DNA of 64,000 nucleotides, taken from contig NC_051130.1 of the NCBI RefSeq assembly GCF_014839805.1, positions 4,650,001 through 4,714,000 on the forward strand, in the 5' to 3' direction. This DNA comes from Manduca sexta (lineage: Eukaryota; Arthropoda; Insecta; Lepidoptera; Sphingidae). The translations under genes and the position numbers were made by a program. Each line of letters starts with the position of its first letter. The first letter of the stretch is position 1. This document shows, piece by piece, positions 47,015 to 60,000 of the stretch. The notes under the pieces were generated by a model that was not told the origin of the DNA, made no database searches, and saw only the letters and a list, made by a program, of their open reading frames with translations.

Positions 47015-50000
47015 CTAGTATGGAAATAAGTCGTGCATAGCATATCGCCACGTCCACCGGCGCGCCAGGGACTCGAACTTGGCTCTGTCTCGCACGTACA
47101 TCTCGCCTACCTCCGGCTCCATGCATACCTGTCAAAAATAACTTGAGTAAAATTCTTTGTTATAACTTGACGTTTTTTTATTGTTTTCTGAGCTAACATA
47201 CTGTTGCGGTCAGCTCTAAAATATAGTATATGGAATTATGTCCGTCACACACACAACACTGTCTATTATCCACTGTCTATATTCCATTATAATGGCTTTC
47301 ACGGCTGAACCACTAAATCGGTTTCGATGAAATTGACGTATGAGGTACGGATATAATTTGACATCCTGAAGATCGTAGGGTACATTTTATCCTGGCAAAA
47401 TATATAACGAAACTATTATCCCGAAAAAACGAGGAATCAAACGACACAGACGTTCATGTCGTGTTTTATGCCACATTCGAAGGGTGCTGATTGTTGCTTT
47501 AAAATTACACTTACCGCTGTATAAGGGTCTGTGAGCAGGCTCTGTATAGATATAAGGACTTTGCTGAGCGTCAGTGCCAGCGACCAGTTGTGATGCACCG
47601 AGTCAATACCGACGTCGCCGTGCCGGGACACGTTCGGGTGCAGGATCTTCGTCAGGAAACGAACGACGGGCGGACTCATTGGGTATCTATACGCAAATCC
47701 ATACAATAAGTCAAAGTACAACATAAGGCAAATAAATTAGAAATATTCAGTGGCGTAGCGTGGGTACTTACCGCCAATTGACCCAAACAATGCCGGCCAA
47801 CGGACCGGGCGAGTAAAAAAGGTAATTTCAACAAATAAGAGTGACATAGTCAGTAATACTTACGAGTAAGGGACTTGTATGTACAGGTAGAATATTCCGC
47901 CCTCATACGGCGAGCCGACTGGGCCGAGGATGCTCGCCTGCCAGTGACAACACTTGGGGTCTAGCGGAGTGGCCGCTATGCCCTCGGGAGGGTCGTTGCG
48001 TAACATCTATAAAGGGCCAATTTATATGATGCATTTAAATATGTTTATAGTACTGAGATTTTGAGATCGTTTTCTTGAGAGATATTAACGATGGTTTTTA
48101 TTGCTTTTAGTACTTCTAGTGAGATTAAAATCTTGTGTCCTTACTACGTTAACTTACGTTATGGTTTCTACCCACTTTCCATAAAGATGTTATACATTCT
48201 TTTTGTCAATCTATAGTCTGAGCAACTGACTGCCTGACATGCAAGGGCGTCGCCAAGCTGGGGCAGGGAGGTGCAGCTGTCCCCCCCAGAGGTTGTAAAA
48301 CTCGAATGAATTCAACAATTCCTTGCCTAATATACTTACCGTACGCTCAATTGCGCTCTGCCCTATATTATTATTAAAGCGAGAGAGGGCAGTGGGGAAG
48401 GAATATAGGCTCTCGACTTTACCTACAATGCATACTTTTCTCATTCTCCATATCAATTTGCCCCCTCTTGGGCCATCGGCTGGCGACGCTCATGCAGACT
48501 GTATGCATGCTATGATATTAAGATGAAAAATCGGGTATATCCAAGAAGTGCAAATACCTTGAGTTCGATCCTTAGCCTGTTCCGGCGCCAGGCGTTCTCC
48601 TCGCCGGAGGGTTGCGCCTGCACGCACATCTGCACAAGGCAGTTGCGGCAGAAACACGACTCAACCAAAGACTGGTACTTCTAATAATTAATAATAAGAA
48701 CTGGTAATAATTAATAATAAGAACCTACTTTAAACATTACTGATTATTGTGCAATAGGCCTCGTTGGTTTACATTATATTTGGATTATAACTTGCTGAAT
48801 TAATTATCGTCGTTTTTGTTTTGTTGTTGTGTGGAAGATAGATGAAATAAAAAAAGAACAGTTTGAGGTTTATGCCTTTTAGATTGTTAATTATAACACA
48901 ATGCCTGGCGAGGCGTAATCACTTGTCATATCTTATCTTGAGTATCGTACATACTCTATCTGGTTCCTACTGCACCTATGAGGTACAGTGAGGTTACTTG
49001 GATGTGCCTGTATAAAAAAATATTTAATGTAGTAGGTTTGTTTTTAACATATAAGTACCACACCTTGTGCCAGTCGATGGTGGCGGTGAGATGTCGGTAG
49101 AGCGGCCAGCGGCGCGCGGTGAAGGCGGCCCAGCGTCGCGGCGCCACGCGCGCGCGCACCAGCCGCCACCAGCGCGCGCACACCGTCGAGCATGCGCACA
49201 AAGACATGTCGTCCAGGTAGCTGAATATGCACAGCAGCACTGCGACACAACCACACCTACTATTAAAACTTGCATATTATGTGTTTCATAAGAACTTGCA
49301 ACAAATGCCAATGATAACAAAGTCCATAATCTCTCATATATGCCCAAAGGTAAGTTGTATAATTATATTGCTAGAATATTGAGCATACCATAAGAAGCGG
49401 GTGCTTCCTTAAGGCTGCCACTGAACATATATATTTAATGATAGGTTTCAAATATTTTTTAAATTCTGACCAACATTATACCTTCTGATGGCAGTTGTTC
49501 TACAAGTCCAGGCGCAAGATTTTCAGGTGGGCGTGGAGTAGAGAGGGCTTGCAAAGAGCGCGCTAGACTAGGCGGGGGCGGCGGGTGACCCTGCCCCGCT
49601 TGGTCATCGGGACCCGCGACGGGTACGCCAGTGACGCTGCCCCCCGCGCTGGCGCCGCTACTGCTGGCTCCCGGCCCCGAGTTACTAGCACGGCTGGCCT
49701 CATCCTCGGGACTTGTCTCGCTATCCAGAGAGCTCTTGAATGAAAAAAAAATACTTAATGTTTTTATCTTTTCATATGATGATAATGTAGCCATTTTAGG
49801 ATTTACTAAAAAATTATGTTAATCATTCACTAATATTCAAATGAAGTTGATTGTATGACAATTTATTATTGAACAAATTTTTTTTTACTAATAGATGTAA
49901 TTATTATTTCCAGTTAATTATATTTTACATTAATATAAATATTTTGTTGGTTTTAAATAAATCAGAAACACTTACCCTATAATACCATATGGAAGGGAAC

Positions 50001-50931
50001 AATCTGTTCACTCTACGATCTGAACTATAGTTCAGATCTGATGGCTCATCATTTCCCGAGTCACCATCATCTGTCTTTTCATTGCAGAAGTATGATGTAG
50101 GTAAATAAGAGGGAAAGTCAGGGAACAGAAACGCATGGCATGTCACACACACTGGTTCACCAAAGCTTGGGCCATAGTATCCATTGCAAACAGAGCATGT
50201 AGAGTTCTGAAAAAATATTTTAGGGATCCTATATAATAGTATAGTACCTATAATTATAAATAAACCCTTTTAAAAGTACAAAAAGGAAGAATAATTCCAA
50301 CTATATAAAATTTTAAGCACAAGATGAAATAAATTTAATAATTATTGTGGTGTTCAGGGTAAATATACTTATTGTCAAGTCCATTTTATTACAATAGGTT
50401 GGGCTAATTCTATGAAATGTGCTAATATGTTTTTTAGGTTGAAATACTTACTACCAATGTGATATATTGTTTTTGAGTTTATAAGAGAATATTGCTACAG
50501 AGGATTTTGTTTTATAATAATATGTAATTAAAGTAAGAGGGTCTTATTCAATCAACGGGGGCGAAATCATCTGTTTGATATTATGGGCGTTCTAATTGAA
50601 GAAGGAAAGGAATTGCTGTTTAGGTAAATAGGGATTTTTTTACTTATTTACCTATAGTACTATCAAAACTCCCCTTCGATTAGAACGCCAGCAATTGCAA
50701 AAATGCGAATTCGCCCCCGTAACCAGAATAAAGTCCCTGATTATATACTTATTCTTAATATGTGACTAAAATGAAACTTAATTATTAATTTGCAGTATGG
50801 ACCACTTTCTAATCACTTACATTAAACTGAAAATTAGGAGGTTGTTCTAATGTAATTCCACTGGATATTTTGTCTCCGTTTTCTTCGAGCATTGACAAAA
50901 AATTATAAAACTCAGGCCCAATCGCCGTCAT
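47015..50931 (-). CDS. morgue: Morgue homologue: zinc-knuckle, F-box and inactive E2 (UBC variant) protein
   Basis: Eight minus-strand exons in transcription order: 50931-50821, 50206-49976, 49734-49482, 49239-49064, 48680-48558, 48006-47864, 47686-47515, 47128-47015. They join in phase to 440 residues. A putative zinc knuckle CSVC...CVTCH uses C41, C44, C57 and C60. A Ser/Pro/Gly-rich linker (about 115-190) leads to an F-box at 194-236 (LPSEVLLCIFSYLDDMSL). A UBC fold runs from about 286 to 437, with WQASILGP, HPN at 362-364 and a C-terminal RRWTWRYAM. The residue eight after the HPN Asn, normally the catalytic Cys, is Gly372. This is the Cys-to-Gly change known from Drosophila Morgue, which promotes DIAP1 loss and apoptosis through SCF-type complexes. 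So it should bind ubiquitin-pathway partners without forming a thioester. The ATG at 50931 was chosen because a good acceptor-like site lies just upstream in the longer open frame. Confidence 0.93.
47295..47410 (+). repeat. Dispersed lepidopteran repeat fragment in morgue intron 7
   Basis: It reads 'acggctgaaccactaaatcg', 'gtttcgatgaaattgacgta' and 'gtacattttatcctggcaaa', the same order as the copy at 51395-51560. It is inserted in the intron between the last two morgue exons. Confidence 0.6.
48682..48724. repeat. Tandem duplication beside a morgue splice acceptor
   Basis: A 20-bp unit 'taataattaataataagaac' occurs twice (48682-48701 and 48705-48724), separated by three bases. It abuts the acceptor of morgue exon 5 on the minus strand. 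Confidence 0.8.
50538..50738. mobile_element. MITE in morgue intron 1
   Basis: Terminal inverted repeats begin AGGG[T/A]CTT..ATTC and extend through 'acgggggcgaa' on the left and 'ttcgcccccgt' on the right. A second inverted pair, 'gggcgttctaat' and 'attagaacgcc', lies further in. The element is about 201 bp and has no coding capacity. It is inside the 614-bp first intron. Confidence 0.7.
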
Positions 50932-51394
50932 TTTGGAATACTTCTTGAAATACTCAATTTCACAAATATAACATAAATTATAATAGTTATGTGGTAATAT
51001 GTATTGTTTAATTGGTATCCATATTTTACGGAACTCAATAACACTAGAAAAGAAGAAAACAATGAATGTTTGACAACTGCGGCTATCGCCTATTTTGACA
51101 ATTGAGTTTGACATTTACAAGTTTTACAATGTGCTACATAATCGGTAATTATCACATCAGGAAACCGGTAAATAGTTTAAATCGAATATTTATTGTCTTT
51201 GTGAATACTAAAAAGAAATATACTTGGTACTTAGTCAATAAATAAATAAACGAGATTATTTAATTACAAAAAATATATATAACCACATAAATTATTACGG
51301 TCTACCCGGCCAGAACCGCCTCAATTGTTTCTTTATATTATCATTTTCATGATATTCAGCTAGAATCATTAAGCGAGTAACGATTTTACTCATC

Positions 51395-51560
51395 CATATT
51401 TATATTATAAATGCCAAAGAAATTGTTTGTTACTCTCTTACGGCTGAACCACTGAATCGATCTCCACGAAATTTGGTATGGACATGTAATCTGGACAACT
51501 GACCCTGGCAACTTTTTGTCCCGGAAATGTATATGGCGGGCCTTTCATCCTCGATAAAGC
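51395..51560 (+). repeat. Dispersed lepidopteran repeat, plus-strand copy
   Basis: It reads 'atattataaatgccaaagaa', 'tacggctgaaccactgaatc', 'ccacgaaatttggtatggac' and 'ctttttgtcccggaaatgta'. This is the fullest copy of this family in the window. A short 'gctcgcggcttcacccgtgt' piece near 52078 may be a further remnant. Confidence 0.65.
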
Positions 51561-51738
51561 TCACATGGGCGGAGTCTCAAGTAAAAGCTACTAAAACCAT
51601 AAATCTATTGAGCATGTCGTGTAGTCACTAGCTACTATTTTTCAGAGGATGCATGCAGTACCTACCAAGCTAAAAAAAAACGACCCCTTTCCTTTACCTC
51701 TTATCATTATCTAATGATAATAAAAAAGGATTTTAAGA

Positions 51739-52051
51739 TTAAGGCGATACCTCAAGGTCCATTTTCATACATTTTGTTTCACCTTTAATCTGGGTAACTA
51801 AACAAGTATTGGCAAGTAAATTCTGCCTTTAAAATTTCGTCATATTAAATTTTAAAGGCCGAAATATCCATGATTATTAATTATTTTTACGTTTTTCTTT
51901 CAACTGCGAGAACTAGAATTTAAATTCACGTCTAGTTAGTGATTACTAACTAGACTTGAATTTAAATTCTTTACTTGCCAATACTTGTTTAGTTAACCAG
52001 ATCAAAGGTGAAACAAAATGTATGAAAATGGACCTTGAGGTATCGCCTTAA
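51739..52051. mobile_element. Palindromic TTAA-flanked MITE, copy 2, internally rearranged
   Basis: It has the same TTAA-flanked ends as 38404-38767 and is 51 bp shorter. The left arm lacks the segment between 'ggcaagtaaa' and 'ttctgcctttaaaa'. A 29-base left-arm piece ('aatttaaattcacgtctagt' onwards) now lies inside the right arm at about 51917-51945, making a new small hairpin with the adjoining right-arm sequence. It has no coding capacity. Confidence 0.85.
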
Positions 52052-53641
52052 CGTAAAATATAATATACTCGTGTTGCTCGCGGCTTCACCCGTGTGAAAA
52101 GCCATTCCTGAAACTTGCCGAATTCAACGAAAAATACTTCGGTGTGTTCTGCCCACTCCTGTGTACCCCGAAACACGCCCATGTTTCGCATTTATTTTAT
52201 ACATAAACACGTTTGGTACTCTACGTCTATAGTTTAGGCAAGGTATACCTACCTTGATTTATTTTGTTTTCTTTTTCCATATTTTATATGCCTCAACATT
52301 CCGAGATGGGTATAGCCCGCCCACAGATTTTAAATTATTAATACATTCCTACCTAAAATTGTGTAGCGGGCGACACAGTGCGTCAGCTGGGATACTTGTT
52401 TTTATTTCATTTATTACTTGTGGCAGATTGGCAGCTCGCAATCTTTTTAATATACTCTAGGGATAGGTATATAGTACTTATTTTGATAAAGGTTAAAAAT
52501 GCTGCAGAAATTTTATAGGTGAATCTTACATTAGGTCTTATTACATATCTGTTACTAAAAGTCCACATTCTGCAACCACGTCCGTATGCAGCACACTTGA
52601 GCGTTGATATTATTAGTACAAGTTGTCGCACCTTACCGATCTTCCTTGACCAGAAAGATGAAAATCTTTGGTTAAACTAAGTTAACCATATAAGGGTAGA
52701 AAAATAAAACAACAAATCAGCTCTTAAAATTATTCTTAAATTATTTTTTCTTTTTCCGAGAATTATTTAGCTTTAAAATTTTTCATTGTTATGCTGTTTA
52801 TATTTTACATTTTTTTTTACATCGTGAACAAATTTTAATACACACGTACATTTGTACATATCCTCGTGATGTTCACATTTTAGACAGCTGAAATACCACT
52901 CTCACGGCATGAACAAAATAGTACCAGTGTGGATAGCAAACAGCTAATTTATCTATCTAATGGTTTGTAACTGCGAGACTTGAGTTTTCCGCTTCCATTG
53001 CTATGTAAGGAACGGATCCAAACATGATAGAGGTCTTCAACAAGATCAAGAATAGTTTCAAAACTGCACACACAGTAGGTATTGATGTAATTTAAACTCG
53101 TACAACAACTAACTGAAAGCTCATGTCTCGTGCAAACTGTACGCTATTGAATAACTCAAGTTGTAACGTTATTAATGTAATAGTTATGTACTCCGTAAGG
53201 TCTATAACACTGAATCCACAGTTTTGGAGATTTCGATACTATATCATTGCTGATACCGTGTCAACTGTCAATTTTATTTACATAATATTTTTAAGCACAA
53301 ATTAGATGGGACCACAGTTCCTACCTGGACAATTCTATAAAAAAACTACAAATATAGGACAAATTATAGTCAATTGTAATAATTAAATGACATACCACAG
53401 ATATTATCTCTCTACACACAGTTTCGTAATTGAAAACATCGACATTTGGACATAAAAGCAGGAAGTTCAGATTTCTCCTAAAGTTCATGTCAAATTTTTC
53501 AACCGCTCTGAAGTTGCCGTACGTGCGATATTGTGAATATTTTGTGACGATAAATATCATTCAGAGCAGTCACAAAATTTGGCACAGAATTAAGTATTGC
53601 AGTTCGGTAAAATAAAACAAAAACTTCCTTCATGAGAATCA

Positions 53642-53845
53642 TAAGGGTGCATCCAAACGTGACCAATGCGCGTCACGCGCACTGACTATAACTGTTGCGC
53701 GCTACTTTACTCCATGTCTCGCATAATGCGCGAACTGCTCGTCTCCTATACACCTTATAAGGTTATTGATAATGTGTGACAGCATTAGCGCAGCCTATTG
53801 AGCTTGGGGACGCACGCGCATGCGTCACAATTGTACGCACCCTTA
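53642..53845. mobile_element. Candidate MITE with TAAGGGTGC termini
   Basis: The left end 'taagggtgcatccaaacgtg' and the complement of the right end 'taagggtgcgtacaattgtg' start inverted repeats that also share 'gcgcg' about 30 bases in. The 204-bp interior is locally GC-rich ('caatgcgcgtcacgcgcact'). No clear target duplication was found. Confidence 0.6.
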
Positions 53846-54533
53846 GATCGCTCTGTGAAGATTGTAAAAAATGGTTGGAAGCCAAAGTCTTTGCCTAGAA
53901 ATGAACTCTTCCGTTGGTCGAAGATTTTGCCGTATATTGGTCCAAACACTTATGCATCAAACAACTGTTTTCCAATAACTTACCGCAGATTTAGAAATTA
54001 AAATTAATCAGTCAAACTCAATCGTCATACATTTTTTATCACAAGTCATCAACGTTTCCAAAATTATGACGTAATACTTTTGTGGATACCGATGGCCATG
54101 GACGGTGGGCTTTCAATAAAAAAAAAAACTCAGACAAATTACGATATGCGGTCAAAACGAAACCGTATTTTGAAGTAGTGATATTCAAGTTTTAAAGGCA
54201 AGGATACATCTGCGTAAATTTGCATCTCAAACATACAGTTCTATCACGCACAACTATTTATCAAAATTCCAAATCTAACAATACTTTGTACCGTGACGTT
54301 GATTAATTACAAGATCCCTTTAATGAAATATTGTAGAAGTAAGAAGTGTTTGAGTTCACAAATTATTTCAAATATTTATACAAATCACATTTGAGTAGCA
54401 TTGGAAAATCAGTAACACTTTATAGGGCCACATTTTACTTTTAAACATAATAATATGTTACTTTATGAGATATAGTAAATTGATCATTATCTAATGAGGT
54501 ACATGGATTTAGCTTGTTAAAAGTTAACATTGA

Positions 54534-54601
54534 TCACACGACGCGATTAGGCCTTCAGCATTTATTTATCTAAAACTCGTTGATTTAATCACGTCGTGTG
54601 A
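54534..54601. repeat. Inverted repeat (hairpin)
   Basis: The arms 'tcacacgacgcgatta' (54534-54549) and 'taatcacgtcgtgtga' (54586-54601) pair at 15 of 16 positions across a 36-base loop. It may be a short foldback element. Confidence 0.7.
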
Positions 54602-55253
54602 AGTGTCTAAACTAGCAGTTCTAGTGATTATAGCTCTCATTTACATTACACTTTAGTCTAGACACCTTACAGTATGAACATAGTTCAATTACAGAATTAC
54701 AAAATTATATCTCCAACAAGAGTGTTACACTAAGTATTGCTAAACGTATCTAGCGCGAACGCATTTTTAATACAATAATGATTGTAAACAAATCAACCAC
54801 ATTTAAACGTCCGACGGCACACGGACCAGTCAACATAAACAACTTAGAAAGCGTCATTACTCATTACTCTTACAATACAAAACAGCACAACATACCCTAA
54901 TTGTCAGTTCATTCTATATGTAATACCAATATGTAATTACAAAATAAAGTCATTTGAATTTATCTGGTGTACGTTAGAGTCAACGGTGTAACATTGTTCC
55001 TTACCTACAAGTAACACAAGGTGTAATATATTAAGACGACGCTACAGTCCAGTGGTGGAGGCGAGCAGGTAATGTCGGGGGCTCGGTCGCCACAGCGAAC
55101 CGCACTAGTTATACCGCACGCACTTGCTCATACGAGATATGGCGGCTCGCGGCCCCCTCTACCGCACTCAGTAAGGGGAGTAATACATGGTGCGTCTGTA
55201 GCCTCTGCAACAAGCCACGCGGTTATTCACTACCACCGCTGCGACTACCGCCC

Positions 55254-55293
55254 GCTACTGCCCACTACTGCCCAATGCTGCCCGATACTGCCG
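55254..55293 (+). repeat. 10-bp tandem repeat, four units
   Basis: The units gctactgccc, actactgccc, aatgctgccc and gatactgccg follow each other without gaps in a GC-richer patch. Confidence 0.8.
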
Positions 55294-57055
55294 CATGCAA
55301 CCGACAGCGCTACTCTACTGTGGCCACACCTTCAACACTACACAAATCTCTAATTTATACCAAATCATCAACTTTCGCCAGCATAAATTGTGTCAAGCTT
55401 TTAGATCATTCCAATGCTCAAGTATGTTTTCAAGAAACTATGTGTATGGTGTCAAAATATAGATAGGATATAGAAGGTTATACTGAAAATACATATTTTT
55501 TATCACAAACTTTATTTTTAACAGTTGTATAGTTTATACTTTCTCATTGTGTAAACATTTTTTATAATTCATCTGGTTTCACTAACTCAGTTTTTTTTTT
55601 ATAAAAGTATAAGACAACAATTAAATTATGCAGTTTTGAGACGATTTGTAATTTCTATTCGCGATTGACAAATTACGAAACTAGTATGCTGGATTTAAGT
55701 TACAGTGGTGATGAATTTTTGTTATGCTAATACTAAATTGTACAGAATTCTTTAAAACAATGTCCTTTCATTTAAAACTTTAGCCTAACCATCTTAGCCA
55801 TAAACATTCAATAGCCCAGTTTTATCTATTGAACTGATCGTCTCTATAAGGCCATATTCTATTATAAGAATTTGATGTCTGAAACACCGAGCTAATATGC
55901 ATAATATGTGCACAAAACACATAGCTTGTGTGTATCATTGTGTGTTATCATAGTCTATAATCTTATAAACCGAACTGTTATTGCACATAAAAGATCTGCA
56001 ATGTGTACTTTATATATTAAATCACAACAACGAAATGAGACCTACTCATGCATAATCATGGGTGCATGAAATGATAGCACATTCAATAGACAAAAGTTAT
56101 TGAACATTTATAAATAAGATGCTAATTCTTTAACTATAAAAATATATTTATAAATGCACGTCAAAAAAAATTCGAGCACATTACCATTACAGAATAATAA
56201 TTTACCCATTTATTTGTAGAAAAGAAAGAAAATAAGGCCTTATATTAATAAATCATTATTTTGTCACCGATAGAGGCAAAAGATTGATTAATTAAGACAT
56301 TGATAAGTAAGGGAGGCTAGTTTGCGAATCATGATTTACCATTTACCAATAAGACTAACAATGCCATACATAAGAAATAGTTGCTGCATGCAAATCCTAT
56401 AATAAAATTTTATCATCATCCAAGGAAAAATGAATGTCCATTGACAAAGAATAATAACAAAATAGCAATCGCTATATTATAAAACACAAATTAAGATTCC
56501 AGAGAATAAAAAAGTAACTGAATTAAGCTAGCAAACAAACAGTAACAAGACATTACTTGAAGCCTCATAAAACTAATTACAACAGGTTGCAACTGCAATT
56601 ATTCACTGTACTTATAACATCTTGTGTAATTTGAATGGATAATACGGACACCTAAGCACTTACTGCAACACAATCAACACCATCCATTTAAAACACATTG
56701 CAATGAATATACAATTTAGTGAAACTTTTTGTGGATGATCATACAACTATACAATAAATTTGTCACAAGTAGGTCTGCCATTATTTAAATTGTTGACGTC
56801 TGATACTTGGATATTTGAAAAATAATATATGTGTCCACAGAATACACATTAAAAATTGTTTAAAAATAAGATTTGCTATATCTGAGATAATTATTAAATT
56901 CAGTGTCTACAGTTTAAAAAATAATTCAGATATACCCGTAATATTGGTCAAATCCTTGTGGAGTTGTACGAATGGCAGCCCTTAACTCATGTTAGTGTGA
57001 CAATAATGGCAGTTGCAGTGGTGCGGGGTGGTGGAGTGGTGGGGTGTGGTGGTAG

Positions 57056-60000
57056 TCAGTAGGGGGTGTACCTGCCGCGGCGCACGGGTCGGTAGCCGGA
57101 GTAGTATGGCGAGAAGCCGCCGCGGAAGCCGCGCCCGCGCCCGCGCTGCGTGCGCGGCGGACGGTTCGTGGACGACAACCCCGGCTTGTTCGTGCGCTTT
57201 GGCATCACCTGCGAATGACAAGTGGGCAAATTGACGCCGCGTAACATACCAATAGCATGCGAGCACCAAGAAAATATCCAGGACGAAGTCGGTATCATAA
57301 GAGAAAAAATATTACCTAGGAATATAATATTATATGGACAAGGCCATACAATATTGCCTTTTAATTTAATTAATTAATTTTACTAGTATTACCGACGAAT
57401 GCAAAAAAGATTTTTTTTAAAGAATATCGCTATTTTGTAAAAATCATTGAATATGGATATTTTTACAATTCGATTACGTAGCATAATTAATACCTATGCT
57501 AAGCTTTTGACAAAAATGTTATTGTCAAACATTATGGGAGTGTTTTCTAATTCTTCCTTATGGTCAGGAAGAGGTGAAAGCCATGCGTTAATCTTCAATC
57601 TCAACAACCACATAAAAAATAACGAAAATACGATTAATATTGTCTAATATAATTGAAAAAAACCTAAAAAAAAATGATTTAACCATCTAACTGAAAAATA
57701 CTTTTGAAGGAAATGCTGTTATCAATAAATATATCGAAAATGTCGGAAATATAATCAAAATTGTCTTGTTTTTATTGAAAAAACTCAAACTGTAAAGAAT
57801 TTATTTTAAACATTTATCTAAGTAATTTTTAAAAATATTTAATAAATTATATATAATTTTCCATGGCCATAACCTCACTTTAAAGAATAATCTAGATTTG
57901 TGCATTCTCCCTTGCATTAGGTAATATAGAATAAAGACAGACATGGAACATTTTTTTTAATTTTATTCGTTTTTACAGTAACATTCAACAGCTTCAATAT
58001 AATCATTGATTATACTCATTATCAATGCTATTCCTAAAACATTTCACAAGCCTCAACACCACATTTTTTTTCTGAAGAAATAGACAAAAGCATAGTCAGT
58101 AAACAGATACTTCACCAAGCTTATTTTCAATTCAAGATAATATTATTAGAGGCTTTGAATTTAATTTAATACTATTTAAAATTAATGCTTAATGTGCACA
58201 AATTTAAAATTTCCAAAACGGGCACTTTGAATTTTATCATGATTTTCCTAATGATTGCAATACAATGGTTAATTGGCGTCCTCCTAGCTAACATGTAATT
58301 ATTTTTTTTTGCCCTTTAAATTATGGGATACTTTCTAAGCGTAAACATTTTGTTGAATGCAGCTGCCTCTTATTAAACTGGCTTAATATGTGACCATTCA
58401 TGTTTTATAATAATTATGGTATTGACTCACCTTTATTTGTCGCCCTCTGAATAGCGATTCGTCCATTGCCATCGCTGTCTGTACACTGTCTTTATCACCA
58501 AACTCTATGTACGCGAATCCTTTGGGATGACCATCGAATTTGTTACATAATATTGTAACCCTGTAACATTTAAAAGAAAAAAACTTAAAATATACAGAAA
58601 ATATATTCAAAAGAATATACTTGATAAAAACATTAAATGATTTGCAGAAATCATATTATGATATGTATTTTTATTAAAAACATGTGGGACAAAAATAAAA
58701 ACATCAACTCCACAATAATATCGACGGGAGAAAGCCTAATTGGCTTAAGTGACATTTTATTCGAAAATTTTTAATGAAGTAAAAAAAAAGAAAAGTTAAC
58801 TAACTACTGGTGTTAGGTCTCTCATATGAGAGAGTCCGTCTGGGTAGGGACCACCGCAATGTCAAATGTCAGCAGTGTGGAGTAACTGTTGTGTTCCGAT
58901 TTGAATAACATTGTAGTCAGTGTAACTACTGGACATATTGAGACTTAATATCTCATGTCTCAGGATGTCGAGTGCAGTAGAATACCAAACAATACTTTGT
59001 AATTTAAGGTGTGGCATGGTGTTTCTGCTATTTATGGGCGGTAACATCGCTTACCATCAGGCGGACAGCAAATTAGACTCATCATTAAAAAAAAAGTGCT
59101 CATTTTAAATATGTATGAAATTTTGTGCCACAAAAAATGTTACTTAAGTCAATTTTCACCCATAGAATTATATTTATTATATTAGAAGTGCATTTTTATT
59201 TAATAATAAAACATTGTGTACATCGGCCCTAATATTCTATACAAATGGGTTTAAACAGACAGAACCATAACTCACCTATTAATAGATCCACATCCGTGGA
59301 AGTGTTGTTCTAGCTCCTCGGCAGTGGCGCCGTAGTCTACATTGCCGACGTACACCGATCTGTTATCGGCTTCGATTTTCTCCTCCAATGACATGTTTAA
59401 CGGGCTTGCTGATCAATAAAATTTGAAATAGAATTTATGTTAAAAAAATGGTAATGGTCATAAGGATGTGTCATTAAAGATTATAATTAAAAAACTAATA
59501 TGACAATTTTTACTATACTTATAATTTTTGTTAAATATCTTTGCAAGGAAAATATTTTTTTATTGTTGAATAAGTTCTAAATGACCACTAATTACCCATT
59601 AATTATTTTAAAGCTAGTGCATCTAATTCAATATAAAAAATATGTTTTTCACTTACTGAGCCCGGGCGGACTCCCCATGCTCATCTGTTTATCAACCTCT
59701 GTCTGCATTTGCTTCAGTTTCTCTGCCTCCTCCTCCATTTCCCGCACCCGCGCCTTGATGGCGGCCAGGTCGGGCACCGCGCCACCAGCAGCCTCATCTC
59801 CGCCCTGTACAAACAGATCACTAGTTACGCTCCTACTTGGAAACTAACCAACAAATCGCTACCACATTTAGCATGCATAGTTTATGTGCCTCAGTATTAC
59901 ATATTTCATGAGAAACATTTCAAATACATAGCCATGGGTAACAATGATAAAATAAAACTAAAAATATATGAGCAAAAAGGAAAGGCAAATTCATATCTAT

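Larger units (their letters stand above)
50932..57055. other. Non-coding region between morgue and Pabp2, rich in MITEs
   Basis: No exon chain was found on either strand. The promoter and 5' UTR of morgue lie at the left end (a likely acceptor near 51055 suggests an untranslated first exon). The right part may include a long 3' UTR of Pabp2, which reads leftwards from 57056. Transposon-like pieces at 51395-51560, 51739-52051, 53642-53845 and 54534-54601 are listed separately. The open frame at 55072-55353 lies in a locally GC-richer patch with a 10-bp tandem repeat and has no recognisable domain. Confidence 0.6.

Noticed and set aside
50932..51114. N-terminal extension of Morgue starting at 51114
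   Set aside because: The extension contains a good splice acceptor near 51055 and a non-conserved hydrophobic peptide. It is more likely intron and 5' UTR; the ATG at 50931 gives a compact protein.
55072..55353. 93-residue plus-strand open frame
   Set aside because: It includes a 10-bp tandem repeat in a GC-richer patch and has no domain or splice evidence. It may lie within the Pabp2 3' UTR region on the opposite strand.
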